From Himantopus leucocephalus (lineage: Eukaryota; Chordata; Aves; Charadriiformes; Recurvirostridae), in the NCBI GenBank assembly GCA_003993805.1, contig RSEF01000031.1, positions 56,179,335 through 56,243,334 of the forward strand: a stretch of DNA of 64,000 nucleotides, given 5' to 3'. Below are positions 56,013 to 64,000 of this stretch, one piece after another (position 1 is the stretch's first letter; the number at the start of each line of letters is the position of its first letter). The notes below the pieces were generated by a model. That model worked only from the letters and a program-made list of their open reading frames with translations. It made no database searches and was not told where the DNA came from. Position numbers and translations under genes: made by a program.

Positions 56013-56434
56013 CACCGGTGGTGTATACTGCACAACTTCCACTGAATCCTTTTGTACTTCCCACATATTTATTAGAAGATTAATTTATCTTGAATTTTTT
56101 TATGGTTCAGTTCAAAAAAAGTTCCTAGGCTCCGTATCTTGTCAGTGGCAGGAAATTGCTGGAAGTTGCTCACCTGAGCACTCCTTGGCAGATCTTTTAG
56201 ATGAACCTGTTGTAATCTGTGGCTTCAAGCACTGAACAAAGGGTTTTCATGATAAGAAGTGTAAATTATCTCAGAAGATCTAAAATGCACATACAGAAAA
56301 TGAGACAAAAGATGAATAAAGACCTCACCTCTAATCAGTGCCTTGAAAAGGTAGATGCTATAAAAGTACATCACCTTGCTGTTCTTCATAGTACTTAAAA
56401 GGATTTGAGATTACAGAAAAAAAGGCAAGAGAAT

Positions 56435-56534
56435 CTTGATGATCAGTGAGATATTTATGTTGCTCAGTTTAGCACTGAGATAACCTTGATGATCAGTGAG
56501 CTGTTTATGTTGCTCAGTTTAGCACTTAGATATG
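56435..56534. repeat. 50-bp tandem duplication
   Basis: Two adjacent 50-bp units begin CTTGATGATCAGTGAG and continue TTTATGTTGCTCAGTTTAGC. Over the first 48 bases they differ at three positions, so this duplication is older than the 37-bp one at 39581. No coding role is seen. Confidence 0.95.
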
Positions 56535-59500
56535 AGACTAACATTTAGTAAAAAGATTATGGCAAGCATACAAGGTCTAGCGAGAATTTTTTTCTCTGCT
56601 TGTCCATGTTGCTTCTTAGAGGTTACTCTGTATGCTTCAAAGAACCTGAAGTGAGATAAGCAGAGGTGCTACCTCTGCTGTGATGGATCTTTCTAAAAAA
56701 AATATTGTCTTGTGGCATTAGCAGTCATGGGCTGTAATTAATGACAGTTTCTTTTGAGCTCACACTTGACTGTGGGATAGGAAACAGCTGCTCTCTCTGT
56801 GTATTGTCAAATGGAAGAAAGTGGAGCTACACCTCCAATTTGTTCTCTTTCTCCAAATAAAATGACCTGCAACTGTGGCAAGCCAGTAGCTCTGTGAACA
56901 GCATAAGTTTTAAAGCATAATTTATAAAGGACTTTATCCCTTGGAACTTTCCATCCCATTGTCTCCCGGACTTCCTTACCATGTCCTTACTAAGCAAGTC
57001 AAAACTTGTGCTGGGTGAATGGCCAGCTGCTGCCAAACAGAATATATGTAAGCGGGCTTCTACCTGTCTTGTCCTTCCTGTGCTTTCATGCACAACTCAT
57101 GGTTGTTTTTTTTTCCTGTTCGCTGCCAGTGAGTAGGAAAAAAAAGTACTATTTTAACTTAAACCGACTTTCAAAGCGGGTAGAAGCTGCTCAATGGATT
57201 AAAAAGTTACTGGAAACAGAAGACATGCAGTATAATGACACATCTGCTTAATTTATTTAGAAGCAGAATATGTATTGTTTCCTGACTTTTACAAATCATT
57301 GTGTCAGTTTATCCTGTCGACTTTTGAAATTTTGTATCTGAAAACTCAACAAAACTTTTCCTAGTGGGGTTGAAAAATTTGCTGCACACGTGGTGTGGGA
57401 TGGAAAGAGGGAAGAAGCCTAAAGTAACATTAAAATTAATGATGAGCTTCTCATCTGTTGAAGGGTGTTGAAGGGTCACTTTCCTTTGTGGCAAAAATGT
57501 GCAATTGCAGCCAATCCGAGTAGGCATACAAAAAACATGTTAGTAGATATGTTTTGTGTCTGTAATTGCAATTTGGTGATGAAGAAACTGAAGAATTGCA
57601 GAAAACTTCACAAAGATGGCTTCTTTCCCTTCACTGTCTTGTTAGGAGTGACCTTGAGCCCCACATTTCTGCCAAAAAATTGATTTGGGAACTTATCGTA
57701 AGAACAAACATTTCTGTCACAGTCTTCATTGCTGTCTTAGAATGGTGTTTATAGAAGGAAGGGGAATTGCTCATATAACCAATTGTAAAAACGTTCCTTA
57801 GTAAATATTGATCCAAACCAAGCTTTTGAATATAAACATAGTAGGATCTGAGACACTGTTCTGCCAAAGAGCTTTCAGGGTTCTTCAAGTACAAAGTTTT
57901 GTGTTTGGCTTATTCAGAGTTACAAGGAGGAATCAATCCTGACTCAAATTTGCCAGTAGCTTTGTTTTTATCATGGTCTGAAGGTAAATAGGATTAAAAA
58001 CGCCTGGTTCATCTTACAGTCTTAAGGTGTCTTTGTATTGTGAATTTATTTTGGAATAATGATGGAGAAGTTTTTGCATGTCAGTATTATAATGCCATCA
58101 GGCATTGAATTCTTTAAATAAGAAACAATTAGGATTTCAGGGAGTTACAGCTGCTATAACAAATTTTTCATCTGCTAAAGGCATTGCTACCCAGCTAATC
58201 TGATTTTGCTGGGAATCTGAGGACTTTACTCTTGCAGCAAAGCTATAATGCAAGAAGATGCTAGGACCTCCTTTGCCACCAATCATTCAACAACTGACTC
58301 GCGTCCCTGCACTCGATACTTGTTGGACCCCCATGACAGCTCTGGCATGTCTCTAGCAGTAGGAGCAAACACTGCTAATTGAGGAGAAAGCAAGAAGGAT
58401 CTGCTGTCTGTGGACCTTTCCTCCCGTCAGAATAACAAGCTAATCAAAGAACTGAAAAGGAGAGAGGAAGGGAGAAATAGGAGACGCAGTGTGGCTAGGT
58501 AGGGACAGCTGAGTATGTTGTGTACTATACTAGTGTTGGTGCTTAGTGAATCTCATACCATCTGTAACTGTACTTGTAAATAGTAGTGCTACTGCGGAGT
58601 AGGCATGTTGTGAGTTACTGCTTGAAGTGTTCAATATAGATACTTCTGTGTCAGTTTACAAGAAGATGTGAAAATATATCATCAATATTTTGCTTCTGTG
58701 ATTACAGAACAGAGGAAATGATTTCTTCTGCCATTGTAAGATGCATCTCTTGATCTGATTTGGGAAGAGTTGGGTGCAATGAGTCTACTTTTACAAATTT
58801 TGCCACATACTTGAACAGCCTGGGAATGGCATCAGTTCTCAGAAACCATTTCTTTGCTGAATGCTGAGCAGTTTTTACTAAACATTTTTGGCATTCTGTC
58901 TACTACTATTAAACATCTTAATTGTATTCAGTAGTAGCATGAGAAGTGGGGATTACATTTTTCCGCAGACAATTTGAAATTAATAATGGGCTGATTATAC
59001 ATTGTAGATTTTCCATCCATGATCCAAACTCTTAAGTTGAACAGAAAAGGAAGTTAGCATAAAATAGCAAGTGTCACAATTTAATTTTTTGATTGGCTGC
59101 AGCATTATCACCAATCACATGTGACACCAATCACATCCACTGTAACAGCATAGTAATGCTGCGTCTGCTAGCTGCTTACACCAAAAGTTAAATTTTGAAA
59201 CTGTTGTTTAGGTATTAGCGGAAAGAAGAAGGAATTCAAGTGAGTATGGAATTTCAACATCGTCACCTTGAGGTGTCAGTTCAGTGTTGGTCTGTGGATT
59301 TGAACTGCAGTAAAAAAACTAAATGAGTTAAAGTCAAGGGAGCTTTTGTAGGAGAGGACAACTGTTTCCATCTGTTAATTCATCGTCTAATTGTTTAAAG
59401 AGGTTGGTTATGTTTTAAACAAATGTATTAGTCTTCAGTTGACTGAAAAGCATACATATTAGTTCCTATGTGCTATACTTGCCATTTCAGTTAGACGACA

Positions 59501-62500
59501 TACTTCTCTAAGAAGCATCTAGGGGAAAGATTCCCTGTTACTGTAATTGAGCCTTAGCCTAATTTTTATAAATGCAAAATTACATATTTAGACAGAACGC
59601 TGAATATTTTAGAGAGAAATGTGAATGAGCATTAAATTTTGTACTTAAATTCCTTGGAAACTAAATACTTGGGTGAATGTGCAGTAAAAAAGTAAAAAAC
59701 CCTATTCATGTTGGAGCAACTAGTAACTGCTAACTGGACAGTATTTGGATACTTATTAAGCACAAACCAGTTTTGTCTAAACACCTCTTGTTTAGTTCTT
59801 CAGTGTAGTTTTGCCAATAATCACTTCAAACTTAACTGATTTGCAAGTTTTGTATTTTTCTTAGCATGCCTCTTTTACAAATGCTTATTTTCTATTCATT
59901 TATAGCAGATTACAATTGGCAGCAGTGGGAAAACAAATTATTTCAGAATAGGTTGGAAAATAATATAATTATGTGCATGTTTTAATTAATGTTTAGCAAT
60001 TGCTTTGACCTTCAGGTTGGGAGAAGTCCTACATGTTTTATATCCTATTATTTTTTTTCAGTATTTTGCTCCTAAAAATTTGATTTAGACTGGGGAAATA
60101 AGAATTGCAGTACCTTATGGAAACCTTAGACAATAAGCATTTTCTCTTTCAGTTTTTTAAGAACCTCTTCTTTAGAATTTCATAGATTGATTTCACTTTT
60201 CTATGATGGGATCTGAAGCCTACATTACTATTTTAATGTAGTCTTTTACATTTTTATCAGCTCTTGCTTAACTGCATTTTAACTACAGTGTAAGCTCTTG
60301 CTCACATTTTAATATGAGAAAGGCAGGTAAATGGTTGGATACCAGCATTTGTTTCTTTGGTTCCAGAGAACATAGTCATCCATCTATTTTATAGTACTGA
60401 GGAGGAAAAAAGAAAATAAAACTCTTCTAGAAAGACTGTGTATGCTGCAGCATATTACACAAATGCAGTTACCATTTCTTCAGAATAGTCCAATAATTTA
60501 TCTATGTTTGCCCACATAAATTGATTATTATAATAGTAACAGTGGGGCAAAGTTTAACAACTTACTGGCACTACGATGGCTTCTCTTTTTATAGCACACA
60601 CAGATGAAATCATGGTCACGCTGCAATCAGAGATAGAGTAATCATTTTGTAAATACTGAAAGTCTAGGGAAGATTAAGCTTTGGTTTCAGTGTTAAGTCT
60701 GTTGAGATAAACTGGGAGAGCTTTTGTTTTGGGCTTTCTACCAACGCAGCGGGACAACAGTATGGAGTTTATGTTCTCCTCCTGCATGTTTTTTTTTTTT
60801 CCCTCTAGAAAAATATCTACTGTTTTATTTAAATGAAAGTATATGAGGCAAGGGGAAATTCAGCAGGTCCTTCCATGACATATGTAGCTGCAACAAAACT
60901 TACAATGTAATTTATTATAGTGCTACCCAAGGGTTGCATCATTAAGTGGTTTGTAATTCCATGGTGTTGTCTGCAAAGACATGGAACAAAACAGTATCAG
61001 AATCAGAGAATATAGGAGTGATGGAGCAAATAAGAGGTACAGAGGTAGATACAGTAAAAAGTCTTGACTATGGCTGTTGTTTTCACTGTAGAAGAAAATT
61101 TAGGATCAGTGCATCTGTTACGGCTATGTGCTAAGGCTGAATACACGTTTATCAGTGGTCACTAAAAATTTAGTCGATAATCTGAGTGCGCCCTTCCTTT
61201 CAGCACATTGAATTGAATGCTCTTATAAAGTGCAAGAGTTGTTGATAACCAGAACTCTGAGCTGCCTCTTACTATTTTTTTCCTTCTTCCCAAGTGTAGT
61301 AAATTTAATGCTGACTAAATTGCAGGAGTGACATTGTCTATAATCAGGTTGACGGGCTGTACAAATGTTATGGCCCATCAGGATTCCCTTTCTCAGACAC
61401 GTTGGAAATGTTTCACTCTAAATTAACACTTACTAAAGTATATTAAACACTTAAATTGCTGTGTACGATTCCATAGATTTCTTTTTACTCCATCAGCAAG
61501 CTCCTTCTTCCCTCTCTCCTCACCCCAGAAAAAGGAGCTGTTGCACCGTCTCCTGCTCCTGTGTTCTAGCAGACTCACCCATGGCATCTACCAGAGGCAA
61601 CTGGAGACTGTTCCTTTCCTTCTGACTCCCTGTTTTGCCCCAGTGGCCTCTGTGCTGACAGCTACACTGTTCAGATGCAGACTCACGTGAGTCACATTCA
61701 AGTGTCTCTAGCTGTAACATTTGTCCTCTAACTACCATATATTCGCTTGAGGATTTCTAATACATGCCACCACTGCTAATGTGAACACAGGAAAACTTTC
61801 AAGAGTATTCATTCTCTATTTCTATGGTGTATTATATGGAGTTATTTTTACTAAGACACAATATAATCGGGGAAATAATATTAAGGCCTTTTCATAAGGT
61901 CTAATTTTGGGAAGGATCTAAAAGAGCCTTTGGGCATGTAGCTCTCAAAGCTAAAATCCATGGTCTTAAATTTCTAAAGACTTATGAAAAAACTTGCTCT
62001 TGCAAGTTCTGCTGAATACAATATCTTATTAGTGCTGCAGGTGATGTGATAGTGCTCCACAACTACCTGGAGACAGCACACAGGAGAGGGAGGGAGGAAA
62101 AAAGTGTAATTACTTAAGTAACACAGAATGTAACTACTAAGGTGTTTCCACCATGTCAGAAATGTGCCAAATGCAGACGTAGAAAATTTCAGCGTGTGTA
62201 ATTAAAGCCACAGCTTGCATTGTCTAAAACAAGAATAAAATAACCAGTGCTGATTCTTTTCTGCATTTGCAATCTAAGTCTTGGGAAGTTAGTTGTCTTT
62301 TTGCCATTGTATGGACACAGTCTAAAAGATAGCATCAGTTTCTCCATGTGTTGAAATTTCTTTACAATGGTAATGAGGCTCACAGGTCTACGTTAAGCTA
62401 GTCAACACATTTGAAAAGTTCCAGTTAATTACTTCTGGATCAGAGGAACCCAGTTTAACCAAATGAACTGCAACCCACCTACATTACAACATTTTTGAAA

Positions 62501-64000
62501 TAGCTTGGTATGTGGATGCAGTATTTTCTAAAAGGATTCCGAGTAATATATGACTCTTACAGCAGCTTTTAATTACATCAGTTCAAGCAGCTGGATGTAA
62601 ATTGCCCTTTTCTGTAAATTCAGCTGAGCCGTAAGAATTACTTCAGATGTGAAATGTGAAGCCATCTACTTCAGAAATAAATTCTCATTTCCAGTTTAAA
62701 ATTGTAAAAAAATTTTAAAATATGCATGTCTGTCCTTTTTAAGTGACTGTATAGATAAATATGTAATTCAGAGCACATTTCAGTGGAATGGTGTCTGTAA
62801 TTACAGCAATGCCGTACGCAGCGTATCTGGAGAAACACGTGAAGAACCCAACAAAGAACAATTATATACTGCCCCTATTGATTGACTAATAACACATTTC
62901 ATGAGTATACATTTACAATCCCTGCTTAAGAGGAAGCAAGTGTGCCCTTCTGCCATTTTCGTATGTCGAAGTACCCGATACCGCCAGCCTCCTTGGGAAG
63001 CAGCTGCAGGAGAAAGCTTGCAGGAATTCATGGGAACCGAGCTCTGGCAGGCACTGTGCTGTGAGATGTTGAGAGCAGCTGTCTCTCCCGGAGGACTGAT
63101 CGAATTAATCAGTTGATAGGGAGTATCTGGCTTTGCTGAGAGGCAGCCACTCCTGGATCCGGCCCCGTCGCGTTCCTAGACCCGCAGGAGCCGGGAGACG
63201 CTGTCTCTTTGACGTCCTAAGAGTTGTCTCTGTGGGGGAATTAGAGAGTTTCCTGGTTTCTGAAGTTGGCAAAAGCTTGTGCCTACTACAAAGGCAAGAG
63301 TCTACTGATAATGATGGTCAGCGTTTTGTCGTTTGTGAATAATCTATTATTCGCGACACGGAAATGATGACTCAGCTAGCTAAGCTAAAATACTAAACTA
63401 AAACATGATTTAGCAAATGCAGGTGGCCTCACCTTGAGGGCCTGAGGGCTGCCTTTGGGTGTTGGGTCCCTGCTCCACTGTCATGTCACCTCTCCATGTT
63501 CTCGCTCATCGCACAAATCTTCCTGAGTGTAAGCTGCTGCATGTAGTTGCCATTTACTCTTTACCTTTCTCCACTGCCTACATTCTCTCTGCATCCTAAT
63601 AATCCCATTTTCACCCTCTCCCTTTTTTGTCTCTCAGGCTTTTTGTCATAGAACAGGCATGAGGAATGGGGGAACTGGCATGGGAATTTTGCTCCTGCAG
63701 AAGGATGGCTGATGGCGAGAAGGCTGCTGCATTGGGCAAAAGTAAAGGGGAGAGTAGGGCAGCCACCCCAACGGCTAGTGCCGCCCTTGAGGGCATGCCC
63801 TCTAGGATGCTGAAATCTCTCATACAGGCTGCAGAGGCAGTTGTTCAGTTGCTCCTTGAGCCTCTCTATGCTGTTCCTTCTTAACGGGTAGCACCCCCCC
63901 ACAGTCCTGTTGGACCCCATTAACTTAGACATTTAACTTAGTTTATCTAGCCCTGCTTAATGCGTGTATTCGGGCTGGCAGTTGTATGCATGTTTCAGTA

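Larger units (their letters stand above)
54972..64000 (+). other. TMEM167A: Putative TMEM167A intron 1 (runs off right edge)
   Basis: This starts at the donor GTAAGCG and has no recognised exon up to the window end. It contains the rest of the CpG island, a CR1 fragment (55876-56012), a 50-bp tandem duplication (56435-56534) and otherwise mostly unique AT-rich DNA. A small CpG-rich patch lies near 63155-63215, and a somewhat GC-richer part at 63400-63900 stays unexplained. Calling it intronic depends on the TMEM167A assignment. Confidence 0.5.

Noticed and set aside
58720..58745. 'tctgccattgtaag' as the start of TMEM167A exon 2
   Set aside because: The first codons fit S-A-I, but the sequence then departs from the expected hydrophobic segment and there is no good acceptor before it.

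Overview
This is a stretch of vertebrate nuclear DNA, almost certainly from a bird. It is AT-rich and non-coding over most of its length. It carries CR1 LINE 3' ends of the avian type and contains spliced coding exons with consensus splice sites. I see no operons, no prokaryotic signals, no CRISPR array, no tRNA or rRNA gene and no complete single-exon gene. Nearly all long open frames are chance frames in introns or GC-rich promoter DNA.

Two genes account for the window and lie head to head. On the minus strand is the 5' part of XRCC4, the non-homologous end-joining scaffold. The first coding exon (36955-37104, ATG at 37093-37091) and the next (30263-30450) join in frame and encode residues 1-109 of the globular head domain. 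Positions 1-30262 are the following intron; I did not find the next XRCC4 exon, so it should lie beyond the left edge. From 37105 to about 54.7-54.9 kb is the first intron. The non-coding first exon should lie in a CpG island at about 54.44-55.26 kb, but I could not fix its boundaries. On the plus strand, an ATG immediately followed by a splice donor (54969-54971 | 54972) fits the start of TMEM167A (kish-A), which is the head-to-head neighbour of XRCC4 in other vertebrates. The rest, to 64000, would be its first intron. The shared island holds three CCAAT boxes and several ETS-type sites.

Repeats are sparse: three CR1 fragments, all in the same orientation, A-rich and AT-rich simple repeats, and two short tandem duplications (37 bp and 50 bp units). 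The assembly has two 100-base N gaps that abut poly(A), and two single Ns. One of the single Ns is flanked by an exact 39-bp duplicate, which is probably an assembly error.

The most interesting leads are exon-like segments in XRCC4 introns on the XRCC4 strand. A 74-nt segment at 38813-38886 has an acceptor, an ATG and a donor. If spliced to the known first coding exon it would give an in-frame 27-residue N-terminal extension. A 111-nt segment at 23171-23281 is open in phase 0-0 with good splice sites and a raised GC3. Both are inference and need transcript evidence. I find no sign of a wholly new biological system here.
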